From assembly GCA_009731375.1 (NCBI GenBank), contig BJOX01000304.1, positions 32,684-74,112 of the forward strand: 41,429 nucleotides of DNA. Direction: 5' to 3'. Origin of the DNA: Paulinella micropora (Eukaryota; Cercozoa; Imbricatea; Euglyphida). The notes under the pieces were generated by a model, which was given only the letters and a program-made list of their open reading frames with translations, had not been told where the DNA came from and searched no databases. Below are positions 9,568-19,892 of this stretch, piece by piece (positions within the stretch are counted from its first letter, which is position 1; the number at the start of each line of letters is the position of its first letter). The position numbers were made by a program, and so were the translations under genes.

Positions 9568-9908
9568 AGAAGGCGATGGAAGGCATATGCCAATCAATAG
9601 TGTTAAAATTCCGACATAACTGTTAGCAACCTCACAAGGTAAGTTCTTTTCAGATAGCCTCACGATACAAAGGGTTATAATGGCAATAATAATACCCATT
9701 TGAAATAAGTATTTAATAAGTCGGCTGTCGGTCGGTCTGTTTTTCATACAACAACAATTCCAGTTATCTTCCAATTCGTGCTCTACTTTTTTTTTCCTGT
9801 CTTTAGTTCTACTTCAAGAACACGAGACTTTAATTCGGGAGTTAGTTCGCCATCCATATCCATAATAGGCGGTGGTCTGTGAAGTCTAGTTGTATTATTG
9901 TTGGGCAT
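9553..9908 (-). pseudogene. small two-helix membrane protein, one frameshift
   Basis: The start ATG (9906-9908) lies inside the end of the fibre gene in a different frame. About 40 codons of polar sequence (PPPIMDMDGELTPELK) reach an A-run at about 9786-9796 where the frame breaks. The open part (9774-9553) continues with a Cys cluster (NWNCCCMKN), a transmembrane helix (YLFQMGIIIAIITLCIV), a short loop and a second hydrophobic segment (VGILTLLIGICL). It would be a virion or host-membrane protein. It is encoded immediately downstream of the fibre and may be co-expressed with it. The family is not named. Confidence 0.6.
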
Positions 9909-12900
9909 TAGGGAAAACTACTGCTCGTATTTCTGCTAATTGGTTTGCTTGGTCTTGAAGTATATTCATAAGAATTTTATTTTCTTTTTCTAAATTAATC
10001 ACCTTTTCCGCCATGTGTTGAAAAGCACTAACCAATATTGGAATGAAACTTGTATATGATACTCCTTCAAGGCTACCATCTCCATCGTCCGCTTCTACTC
10101 CACTTTCAGATACAAATTCAGGAAATATTTTTTTTCGTCGGCAATAAATCCGTGGCTCTTTTTTTCTTTCTTCTCATCTGATTTCCAATAATACGAACAG
10201 CAGTTTATCTTCTTTAGTTTCTCGCAACAATCCATGCAGTCTAATGTTTAAATATCCGATTTTACTCTTCTATCTGAACCAGAAGACCAAACATTAGCTC
10301 CTAATGTCATATAAATCCATCCACTATGCGGGTTCCCATTTGAGTTTGATGTATTGAAAAAGGTTATATTACCATCATTACATATACAAGAATAGTTATT
10401 ACTAACATTTCCCTTCAACTGAATAAGTGGCTGGTTCGTATAACTTGACCTTTGGCTTATCGTTAGCCCCTCCACCACTTACTGATATTGATATTCCAGA
10501 ACTCGCCGTTAATAATCCACTTGATGTTAGTGTTGAAGAACAGGTCATAGCACTTCTGGCATAAATCTGGCTTGAGCCTCTTGAGTATAAATTCAAATCT
10601 TGGTCTGTATTGCTTCCCGTAGCATATACTGAGTTATACCCAAAACCAACTCCCTGTGTGCCGTTGCTGTGTCTGAATTCAACACCGCCAGAAGATGGAC
10701 CAAGACCGGCTGATACATATAATCCTACTGGAGATGCGCGAGACCCACTTCTTGCTTCTCCTCTTATGTCCTCCGTGATATTAACAACAGATATTCCCGC
10801 ATTTGCGGTTATTGATTTTGAGGCTGTAATTGCTGTGTTGTTAATTCTGAATAATTCTGTCGCTGCACCATAATAAAACACATGGCTATCAGTTGAAGCA
10901 TTAACATTATAAATCAAAGTTCCAATAGCGACGCCAAAACCCAAAAATGCTGTTGTTGTTGCTGTGCCCCCATCCCATAAGACTAATTTATTGTTGGCGA
11001 GAGCATTTCTATTAATAAAAACACTTTTACCAGCTCCAACTACTATGTTATCACTAGTTGTTAATGTTGTTGTAGTCATGCCAGCATTTGAAGTAATTGA
11101 TGTTCCCGTTATTGTTCCAGCACTTGTTATGTTGTTTGAATTCATATCCAAAGCACCATAAAACCGCATACCGCCAGCATTGTTAAAACGGACAATATCA
11201 GATGAAGCACCTTTATTATCCAAAAGTTTTGAAATATAAAGACCAGCTCCTTTTACATCAAATGCTACATTCGTGAACACATAACCTCTTTGGTTCGCGG
11301 TTCCACTTGTAGCAGTATTTAGAGTAAATAAGAAATATTGATAATTACCTGATGTCTGTGAAAAGAATATATCTCCTCCATTTTGGTTTAATATCCTCGC
11401 CCCATTATATGTAATATTTCCACCATTAATGATATCCTGATTATTAAAATCAGCCGTTTGTGTTAAAGTTAGATATTTTATCGTAGTGCTCGCCCCATTA
11501 AATGTTTTACTTCCTGTTATGGTTTGGTCTGTTGTTAGTTTCACACAATTGTCATCTAGGTATTGCCTATTTACCGCTTCATTCGCATTTTGTGGTGCTC
11601 CTAGATTAACAATCCGACTACTATTACAATCTAAGCCAGTAGCATTAAATCACGAAACAATCGTCCCGTCAATAATAAAACTCATTTTTTTCCCAGAAAT
11701 TTCAAAGTTGTGATACGTATTTGTGTTCATATCCAAACTAGCAATAGACCCAATATTACTAGTAGAATTGAAAACGATAAATGTTCCCTTTGTTGCTGAA
11801 TTTATTGAATTTCCAGTTATTTCAACACCACTGCTATATGTCTTAATTCCTGCTATGGTTTGGTTTCCCGAGGTTTTAACTGCCGAACTATCAAGGACAG
11901 AAACATCCACACCATCAACAAGATTTACATTTGTTATGCTTTGGTTTTTCATATCAATACCCGCACTCGCATTTATTGAACCACTTGCTGTTAATGTGGT
12001 TGTTGATACTCCCGCACTCGCAGTTAGTAATCCTTTTACCCATAAAACCCCAGTTGAACCATTTAACGACATTGACAATTGTTCGCTCGCATTTTCCCAT
12101 ATAAAACCATTAGTAGCAAGAGTTCCGCTTCTAAATCTAATAGCATGAGCGGTAATACTTGTATCAGCTACCGATGTTCCTCCACTTAATGATTTACCAC
12201 CACCAGAAGTCGCCATATATATTCTCCAGTTTGAGTCAGCATCATCCCACATAAATATTCCATAAGCATTTGTCCCGTCATTTCCATTTTGAATAGATAA
12301 CTTACAACCACCGTTTGATGCTATCAATCCGCTAAAAGTTTTATTTCCTGCTATGGTTTGGTTTCCTGTTAATTTAACCACAGAGTATCAAGAACAGAAA
12401 CATCCACACCATCAACAAGATTTACATTTGTTATGCTTTGGCTTTTCATATCAATCCCCGCACTCGCATTTATTATACTGCTAAATGTTTTAATTCCTCC
12501 TATGGTTTGGTCTCCTGTTAGTTTAACCACAGAACCATCAACTGCAAGAGTAGTGAGATTAATTCCATTATATGTAGAAGCCCCTGAAATAGCATAACCA
12601 CCCATATTTAGTCCTCCCGTCATACTGGCAGTGCCGTCTAATCTAAGAAAGGGTGGTGTAGTGTTTCTCCATTGCCCCGTGCTTTCAATAAGCAGTTGGT
12701 TATCTGATGGGAAGCCTGTTATTGTCACATCGCTAGGTGAGTCTATACTTCCACCTGCTGACACTTTATCATTATTATCATTATGCTCAAATATCCATTT
12801 ATCAACATCTTTGGTATTTAGTAAATTAACTCCTGTTATATTCAAATTCCCTCCCATATTAATATTACCGAATTCATCAACATTTATTGGAAATGTTTTA

Positions 12901-13540
12901 TTTACCCAGTTTATTGAATTATATGTTAGATAACTATTACTGGCTATTGGTGCGGTTATGACTACATCAGAAAGTGTGTCAATTGAACCGAGGGCGGTAT
13001 TCTTCCATTTACCATCTACATCATTATATGTTAAGTTTGACCGACCACTGGTGCAGATATGTTAGTGTCAATCAAATTGTATAAACTGGTTTGGTGCGGA
13101 TTGGAAGTATTAGAGCGGTGTTGAGTTGATGCGTTAACCTCGTCATTGTCCCTAACTCGTTGTTCTGTGTAGTATAATTTTTTTCCTTCTTTGATGTCTG
13201 ATGTTGATTTTAAAGCGAGACGTGTGTCAAAGCGGTTATCAGTCCAATAATAATTAAGTCCTTCTTTTAGGTCTGTTGTTGATTTTAAAGCGAGCAGACC
13301 ATCAAAGCGGTTATCAGTCCAATAATAATTAAGAGATTCTTTTAGGTCAGTTGTTGATTTTAAAGCCAGTCGTGTATCAAATCGGCCGTCAGTATAATAA
13401 AGATTTATCGGTTCGGCATCTTCTGGCACTCTGTCTGTATTTAAGCCTACTATGTTCGTGTTCGTTAAGTCTAAGTTTGCGATTGATAGGCTGTCTGTGG
13501 CGATTTCATTCAAGCCAAGTAAGGATTTATATTGCGACAT
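9895..13540 (-). pseudogene. giant phage-like fibre with C-terminal peptidase S74 intramolecular chaperone, broken
   Basis: This gene of about 1,200 codons starts at ATG 13538-13540. The N-terminus has three to four tandem repeats of about 24 residues (core RFDTRLALKSTTDLKE). The shaft has repeated modules such as KLTGDQTIGGIKTFSS at about 12.5, 12.35, 11.85 and 11.5 kb, separated by Gly/Ser/Thr/Asn-rich beta sequence with ASAGI and MNSNNITS motifs, as in phage tail fibres. The C-terminus carries the S74 auto-cleaving chaperone signature SDRRVKSDI, with the Ser and Lys of the dyad five residues apart, then GFIADE and a helical tail ending at TAA 9895. Breaks: frameshifts near 13033, 12380, 10425 and 10130, TGA at 11650-11652, TAA at 10248-10250. 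It is probably a host-attachment fibre. Confidence 0.8.
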
Positions 13541-13610
13541 ATTATATATAAAATAAATATTTAATTTTTTTTTAAATTATAGCAACAAAGATTAAAAGCA
13601 TATCTAAATT
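13541..13610. promoter_or_regulatory. AT-rich divergent promoter region
   Basis: These seventy bases separate the minus-strand fibre start (13540) from the plus-strand gene start (13611). They are nearly all A/T, with TATATA next to the fibre start and a TTTTTTTTTAAATTATAG stretch. A shared divergent promoter is inferred from position and composition. Confidence 0.5.
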
Positions 13611-14132
13611 ATGCCGTCAAAGGAAGCATCAAAGGAAAATTGGAAGAAGGCTGTTCAAGCAAATAGAGAAAATGCTGAACGGCGAAAGGACGAATGGGCT
13701 CGCGAACGGCTCCGCAAGAAGGGGGAACTGAAAGATAAGACCACAGATGAAATAATTGAAAGATGCTGAGTTAGGTGTTGCTAAGGAAATACTGGCAAAA
13801 CCACAAATCGTAGAAGACGAAAGCGACAGCGACAGCGGAATTGTATGTCTGAGGTTATTGCTAATCATATGCTTAGAAAGATTCAAAAGAATGCTAAAAA
13901 GCCTACGAAGAAAACCGCAAAGAAAGCACCACCACCCAAGAAGCCAGAGAATGACAGCGAAGAAGAAGAAGAAAGTGAGAGTGAAGAAAGCGAAGATTAT
14001 GAAACAACAGGCGGAAAACAGCGAGGTGGTAAAAAACGAAGTGAAAAAATATCAGTTAATGTATATAATACCACTCATAAAGAGAAGGCAAAAAGTCAAG
14101 AGGCAGATAAAGTATTTCTTAAATTCTACTGA
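13611..14132 (+). pseudogene. Lys/Glu/Ser-rich viral protein, two frameshifts
   Basis: Translation from ATG 13611 gives a charged helical segment (KENWKKAVQANRENAERRKDEW). The frame breaks near 13755 and again near 13845. The three segments then read as one protein of about 170 residues with acidic Ser/Asp/Glu runs (DESDSDSG, DSEEEEESESEESED) alternating with Lys/Pro-rich stretches (KKPTKKTAKKAPPPKKPE) and a basic GGKQRGGKKR patch. The stop is TGA 14130. The composition suggests a nucleic-acid-binding or nuclear protein, and no fold is recognisable. It is upstream of the integrase on the same strand, with a hairpin between them. Confidence 0.5.
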
Positions 14133-14159
14133 TATTAATTTAAAATGAAATAAAAAAAC

Positions 14160-14220
14160 GATGTTTCTAAATAAGCGAGAAATCTGTCGAAGACAGATAG
14201 AAGCGCAATTCATAAACATC
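14160..14220. terminator. hairpin H7 between the Lys-rich gene and the integrase
   Basis: Outer arms GATGTTT and AAACATC enclose a perfect inner hairpin ATCTGTC-GAA-GACAGAT. It ends two bases before the integrase ATG at 14222. Confidence 0.6.
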
Positions 14221-14221
14221 A

Positions 14222-15248
14222 ATGGATAACAAACATACGACTGCTAATATTAATGCACAGGATAAGGATACGCAACTAGAAGATACTCCGAAAGGCGAAC
14301 CAACAGAGGAAGAAAAAAAAGATACAGCACAGGAAATATTTCGGCAGACAAAGCCCAGAACAAGGGGCACAACAATATGGGCAGATAAAGTTTTAGATAT
14401 GGTAAATATTGATTTAATGGATATGACAAAAGTCGCAACAAAAAATAAAATTATATTTTTGCTTTGATTTGGATTGATATTCATAGTCGATATGCTTATG
14501 CCGTCCCGTTAAAAAAAGTTTTCAACTACGGTCTTAGAAGCACTTAAAAAAACTACCAAAGCCCAAGGCATTTATCTCCGACAGCGGTGGTGAATTTAAG
14601 GGTGCGGTTGGAGAATGGATGGATAATAATGGTATTAATCATTTTAAGGTTGAAGTGGGAGACCATAATTCATTAGGTATTGTTGATAGATTTGTAAGAA
14701 CTCTACGAGAACAACTCCATATTATATGGTCTTATAATGGCAACTTTGATTGGATAAATTACATTGAAGATGTTGTTTATTATTACAACAAAAAGAAGCA
14801 CTCAACTATTAAGGCCTCACCACTTGAAGTATTTAATGGCACTGATACTAACAAGCAAGAACATTATGTAAATAAGAATTTATTTGATTTCAAAGAAGGA
14901 GACAAGGTAAGAAAACTTAACAAAAAGCACATATTAGAAAAGGGCGGTAAGACTTGAAGCAAACAAATATATAATGTAAAAGGCCGTAGGGGCTACCGGA
15001 TTATATTAACGAATGATGAAGTTGTGCCACCAAGGCACTTATTTAAGACCGAGGCAGACGAAGAAGACGACAACACAAAAGACGAACCGGATATTAATAA
15101 AGAATTAAAAAAATTAACAAAAGAAAAACAAACAAAGCATTTACTGAAACGTGAAAACTTGGATGAGTCCAACATTCGCACAGGGACAAGGGTCAGAAAG
15201 AAAAAAGAAATTTTGGACTTAAAGTGGTTCTCATCTGTCATCACATAA
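14222..15248 (+). pseudogene. retroviral-type (rve) integrase, frameshifted
   Basis: The N-terminus from ATG 14222 is polar, followed by the RNase H-like core. The first acidic block is MVNIDLMDMTKVATK (about 14395-14445). The middle region (14455-14580) is split over three frames by small indels. The second block is FISDSGGEFKG (about 14570-14600), and the third is GIVDRFVRTLREQL (about 14680-14720), where the usual Glu is Asp. A KKKHSTIKASPLEVFNG segment follows, as in polinton and retroelement integrases. TGA at 14955-14957 interrupts a C-terminal SH3/chromo-like part (YNVKGRRGYRIIL) and an acidic/basic tail ending at TAA 15246-15248. It would insert the viral genome into host DNA. It is inactive as written. 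Confidence 0.85.
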
Positions 15249-15683
15249 CTTAGTAAAAAAAGGCTTCCTATCCAAAATGTAATAATTTTTCAAAGCCGAC
15301 CACGAATGGAATACTCTGACAACATTGTCGTCACCAATCGCCACGAAATACAAATCTGGCTCCTCTGGGCAGATCATATCTATGGCCTCAACTCTTGTCG
15401 CATCTTGGGCATCGGCCTCAGCATAAATAGCATTTGGCATATTGTGGTCTTTGCTGAAAGACACATAGCATTTTTTGCCCTCCTTATACTTAGAAGGTGA
15501 CTTTGCCTTGGACTTCTTTGACTTGACCAGGTCGAAAAGACTGCTCGCATTGCCCTGCTTACCCTCAGTGACCGCCTGATGTTTCTGGTCGGCTGGAACA
15601 TCGCCTTCGGTTGGTGCTGGCTCAGTAGATGAAGGGGAAGGGTGCTCACACTCAGTTTTCTGTGTCGCGGGTTCAATTCGCAC
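15231..15683 (-). CDS. unrecognised ORF convergent with the integrase
   Basis: A 150-codon open frame, more GC-rich than the viral genes, overlaps the integrase end by 18 bases. It has a Pro/Thr/Glu-rich N-part, a Lys/Ser-rich linker (LVKSKKSKAKSPSKYKEG) and a compact C-part (KKCYVSFSKDHNMPNAIYAE, then VRVFHSWSALKNYYIL). There is no ATG near the start. The frame runs on upstream to about 15715, so it may begin elsewhere or be a terminal exon. Whether it belongs to the viral element or the host is unclear. It shows no internal break. Confidence 0.4.
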   Translation of the reverse strand: MRIEPATQKTECEHPSPSSTEPAPTEGDVPADQKHQAVTEGKQGNASSLFDLVKSKKSKAKSPSKYKEGKKCYVSFSKDHNMPNAIYAEADAQDATRVEAIDMICPEEPDLYFVAIGDDNVVRVFHSWSALKNYYILDRKPFFTKLCDDR

Positions 15684-15978
15684 TCGATTAAATGAGGGCT
15701 CGTCGTGCTTTTTTTTTTCTTTTTTTTTTTATTCTTTTATTTACCAACTTTCAATACAGAGCACATTTTTTTTTTGGAAAAAGATAAGGGGGCTCAGCAC
15801 ACCGAGAAAAAATTAAAAAAAAAGGGGGATAAGGAAGCTTAGTATTAATAGTTTGCGAAAAAGTGTGATTTTCTAGTTTTGCTCGTTTTTGTTGATTAAT
15901 AGGAGCGAAATATGGGGAAATGAGCTAAATTTATATATATGAATATAAAGATAAGTGTGCTATAGTAATACCTATAGT
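15684..15978. other. AT-rich interval, no gene seen
   Basis: Poly-T, poly-A and AT-rich sequence. A plus-strand pyrimidine tract ending in AG near 15758 could mimic a splice acceptor, but no exon follows. The right boundary of the viral element may lie here. Confidence 0.4.
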
Positions 15979-16540
15979 AGTTATGTATGTATGTATTTAT
16001 GTATTTATGTACATTGTATGTATGTATTTATGTATGTATGCATGTATGTATGTATGTATGTGTGTATGTGTGTATGTTATGTTATGTTATGTTATGTTAT
16101 GTTATGTTATGTATGTATGTATGTACATATGTATGTATGTATGAACATATATATGTATGTATGTATGTATACGTATGCATGTATGTATGTATGTATACGT
16201 ATGTATGTATGTATGTATTATGTATGTATGTATGTATGTATGTACATATGTATGTATGTATGATGTATGTATGTATGTATGTATGTATGCATGTATGTAT
16301 GTATGCGTGTATGTATGTATGTATGTATGGATGGATGGATGGATGGATGGATGGATGGATGTATGGATGGATGGATGTATGTTTGTATGGATGAATGGAT
16401 GGACGGATGCATGGATGGACGGATCGACGGATGTATGTATGTATGTATGTATGCAATGTATGCAATATATGTAATGTATGTAATGTATGTAATGTATGTA
16501 ATGTATGTATGTATGCATGTATGTATGTATGTATGTATTA
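15979..16540. repeat. (ATGT)n microsatellite with GGAT and ATGTT sub-blocks
   Basis: An ATGT array is interrupted by an ATGTT block at about 16075-16110 and a GGAT block at about 16327-16430. Open frames in it are repeat artefacts. Confidence 0.97.
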
Positions 16541-16775
16541 CCACCGCCACGAACAACAACAACAACAACGAAAACCACAACAACGACAACAAACTACAAC
16601 AACAACAAACCAACAACACCAACTACAACAACGACTACTGCAACCACCAACAACAACACCACCACAACCACCACCACCACCACCAACAACAACAACAGTT
16701 GCTGATGTTGTTGTTGTTGTTGTTGTTGTTGTTGATGATGATGATGATGATGATGATGGTGATGATGCACCACAA
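16541..16775. repeat. CAA/CAC/TTG/GAT trinucleotide repeats
   Basis: Interrupted CAA and CAC repeats are followed by TTG and GAT runs. The CAA part and the TTG part are complementary, so a long hairpin is possible around 16700. Confidence 0.95.
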
Positions 16776-17191
16776 CCACAGCTCGCCTAAAATAAAAAGA
16801 AATATTTGTATGAATTTATATCAGTTGGAATACAAGTGTGTCTAGTAATATCATGGCAATTCTAAACCAACTTGAAGAATGTTGTCAAGTTTGAATTTAA
16901 AATTTGAACATTATTAAATTTGATAAACAAATTAAATAGCGTTCATTTTGCTGTAAAACAACATGAAAACAAAGAGATACCAACATTAACTAAGTTAGAG
17001 CCCAGCCGGAAACGGCTCGCTCAGTCTGACTTGCCACTCACTTGAAGTCGTTATTCATACTCACAGACGGACTTGAAGTATGCCTGAAATAATATTAACG
17101 CTAGCTTTTTCAGCATATTTACAATGATTTTGAAGCATAAAACCGGTGCGGTAGCTTAGAGAGCAGAGTGAGTGAGACATTTTTACTCTAT

Positions 17192-17466
17192 TACTGGGTA
17201 CATTCAAGTGTCAAACTCAGCCATAGAATTTGTGTTAAGGGGCAGATTTCAGATTAGCGGCCAGATTTCAGATTAGTGGTCAGAATTCAAATTAGTTCAA
17301 TTTAACGGCTATATCCGTGCAAAATCTGCATAATTTTTGCGAAATATTACCGTTAAATTGAACTAATTTGAATTCTGACCACTAATCTAAAATCTGACCG
17401 CTAATGTGAAATCTGACCCTTAACTCAAATTCGCTGGCTGAGTTTGACACTTGAATGTACCCAGTA
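17192..17466. mobile_element. fold-back (long inverted repeat) element
   Basis: Arms of about 117 bases (17192-17308 and 17350-17466) are imperfect inverted copies, beginning TACTGGGTACATTCAAGTG and ending in its complement, around a 41-base spacer. Each arm holds two tandem units of about 20 bases (CAGATTTCAGATTAG core). Direct copies of a flanking sequence (core TGATTTTGAAGCATAAAACC, about 17124 and 17478) lie on both sides. No coding capacity. It is probably a fold-back or MITE-like insertion. Confidence 0.7.
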
Positions 17467-17589
17467 ATATTTGCATTGATTTTGAAGCATAAAACCAGTG
17501 CGTTAGCTTAGAAATCGCAGCCATGCACCCAGTCATAAAGTAATCACTAGAGTGACTCTACTTGCCACTTAATATATTAACACTACTTG

Positions 17590-18345
17590 AAATTTTGAAG
17601 TTGAATTTGAATTCAAATTTGAAATTCAATGTAATTCAAAAGAATATTATTAAATCATAATATTTATTAAAATAAACATAAGTTTGTATGAAATTTCGAA
17701 GAAAAACCAACTTGAACAAAAGTATATAACAAAAAACCGTGGCCGTTGAAAAAGTTACCAAAAATCAGCTAAACAGTATTAATAAAGAAACGGTTGTAAC
17801 GGCTAGCACTTCAAAAAAATTTAAATTTTTTTCAGTAGTAACTTATCGAAACAAGCCTAGCCTATGGTACTTTGATTTTACAAAGTATCAACATGTTCTG
17901 AAAACTTTTATCAGAGTCTTAGCTTCCTATGTCAGGCAGGTGACAACCTGAGTAGCTTCCTGTACATCAAGTTCAATTTGAATTTGAATTTGAATTTCAT
18001 TCAGATGATATTATTAAAATTCAATAAAATAAATAAAAGTATATTGATGAAAGTTTTCATGTAAATAATAACTCAAGCTTTGATAAACCGAACAAAAACC
18101 GTTCAAACCTAATATAACTGTTATAACGGTTAGAAATTTAATTTTTTTGAAATTTTTTCAAAAAATTTGATGAAAATAATATAATTAGCTTTGAAATGTA
18201 TTAATTCTCAGTTAGTAACAACAAGAAACAATGAAAAATAATTCATATACAAACTGATTTCTAACAAAAACTTTCAAACTTGCATTGTAACCGTTATAAC
18301 TTTTTGAATTTTAATTTTTTTCCGAAATTTTTTCGAAATATGATA
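17590..18345. repeat. diverged AT-rich tandem repeat (about 0.36 kb period)
   Basis: A GAATTTGAATT-type block with a following AATATTATTAAA stretch occurs near 17605 and 17970. Blocks with ACGGTT or AACGGTTAG followed by AATTTTTTTGAAATTTTTTC occur near 17800, 18130 and 18300. I read these as decayed tandem units by eye. The boundaries are approximate. No gene is supported. Confidence 0.4.
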
Positions 18346-19892
18346 GTTCACTGAGTTCAGATCTTTTGATTTTATGAAAGAAGCATTAAATTTTCAAATA
18401 TCTCATACTTTTCTTGCACTTTTTTTTTTGCATTTTATCTTCAAATTTTAAAAAAAAGTTTTTTTTCAAGTTTTTTTTGTTGTTGAAAGTTTTGACTTTT
18501 TGACAGGCTCAGCTTTTGACTTTTTGACTCAGTCTTTCTGTTACCGGCCCATCCTGATAACGACTATATTTTTATACCTGAACACTGCTTTGAAATGCCA
18601 CTATATAAGGAAACCATCCTGTCTATCGTCACGCCGGGTTGTTAATTCTCTGTTTTACTCCGCCCCTTTTTACACGGAAGGTACAGGGAAGAACGGAGGA
18701 CGTTCTCATTAAAGGCTATATCCTGTCACATTTCCGAGCCTCAAGTCACCTCAAGTTCGGAGTTTTTTGAACTTAACACTGTTGATCTTTTCAAGCCTGA
18801 GTTAACATTAATACAACAGTATCAACTTTCATTCACGGTTGTCGAATGCTAAGTTGTCAGTAGTAAAGAGTCTGAGAACTGACCGTATGATCATTTGACA
18901 TTGGTAATTATACCCCGGAACTTCCTCCTCAGCCTTATGTCCACTATTACAATACTTTCATGACTATCCCTGCAGTTAGTCTTTGAGCAACTCACTGTGC
19001 TCATCATGTTTAGAGATGCCTTTATTAATACCGACTCCTTTCCGGTCACATAGAGTCCCCGGGGGCACGGTCAGTCTCACACCGTCACTAAAGTAAGGGA
19101 AGGCCGCAATTCAAGTTAATATTGCAAAGTGATTTCTGAGAACTATAACTAGCTGCATCACACTCAGCCTGAAACTAGGCTACGATAAGGGTAACTTGAC
19201 TAAGGCCCGTAATGGTAAATAAAACGACTGTATCCTTAGTTACTGGTTACCTACTATTATATTAATATTAATATATATTAATATAATAATTTATAATTTA
19301 ATAATATATTGTCTTATCAATAATATTGAATAAAAATCGAATTCCCATGTCAGATCATAGAAAAGTTTAATGACTACTGGTCACTAACATTATACGCACG
19401 CATATTCTTGGAAGTTGCCTCTTCACTTATCAATATTAGCTCATTATTAATACCATGTCATGCCACCTAGCTCCTGAAGGTGAAGGAACAGGCTAGCATG
19501 CTGTCAAACAGCTTGAAAATTAGCAAGAGCGCGACTTAAACACCACAGGCGTGGGCAAACTTCAGTTTTTATATGCTGAAAGTTATCCTCCATAAGATTT
19601 ACGACTGACAAAAAGCAAGGCCCGGGACAAACTCATCATTTGGTGTGCTCTCATCGCTCTATGTCATCCATTTATGTTACGACCAAACTTAAGACACTGA
19701 TTGCAAGCTCAATGCAAGCGGTTGTACATGGCGTATAATATCTCAACAATTGAAGGAGAAAAAATGAGTCGAAGTTAGAGGTTACATGGCTTTGCCACTT
19801 GCACGTCCATGATAATTGCTCTGGAACCAAAATGTAATCACTTATGCTTGTTCTGTTGCTGCTAAGAAATGCACTAAGATTTTATGATTTGG
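18346..19892. other. intergenic region, no gene seen
   Basis: AT-rich non-repetitive sequence with a very AT-rich block near 19255-19320. No open frame here has a recognisable motif. The left part may contain the 3' untranslated region of the RBBP6-like gene (just left of 19893), but I saw no clear AATAAA signal. Confidence 0.4.

Noticed and set aside
964-10250. Genetic code change (TAA/TAG read as Gln) in the viral element
   Set aside because: Most internal stops are TAA or TAG at Gln-compatible sites and several gene ends are TGA. However, Gln in the capsid ORF uses only CAA/CAG, the fibre ends at a TAA overlapping the next gene, TGA also occurs internally (6844, 11650, 14955), and frameshifts are common. 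Decay explains all of it.
15640-15720. tRNA-like B box (GGTTCAATTC)
   Set aside because: The flanking bases do not form a T-arm stem and no A box or acceptor stem is visible.
201-15978. Terminal inverted repeats of the viral element
   Set aside because: I compared the left (about 200-960) and right (about 15250-15980) flanks by eye and found no convincing inverted match. A computed self-alignment would be decisive.
15979-16775. Long open frames of Met/Tyr/Val/Cys or poly-His/Gln
   Set aside because: They are translations of ATGT and CAA/GAT microsatellites present in several frames on both strands.
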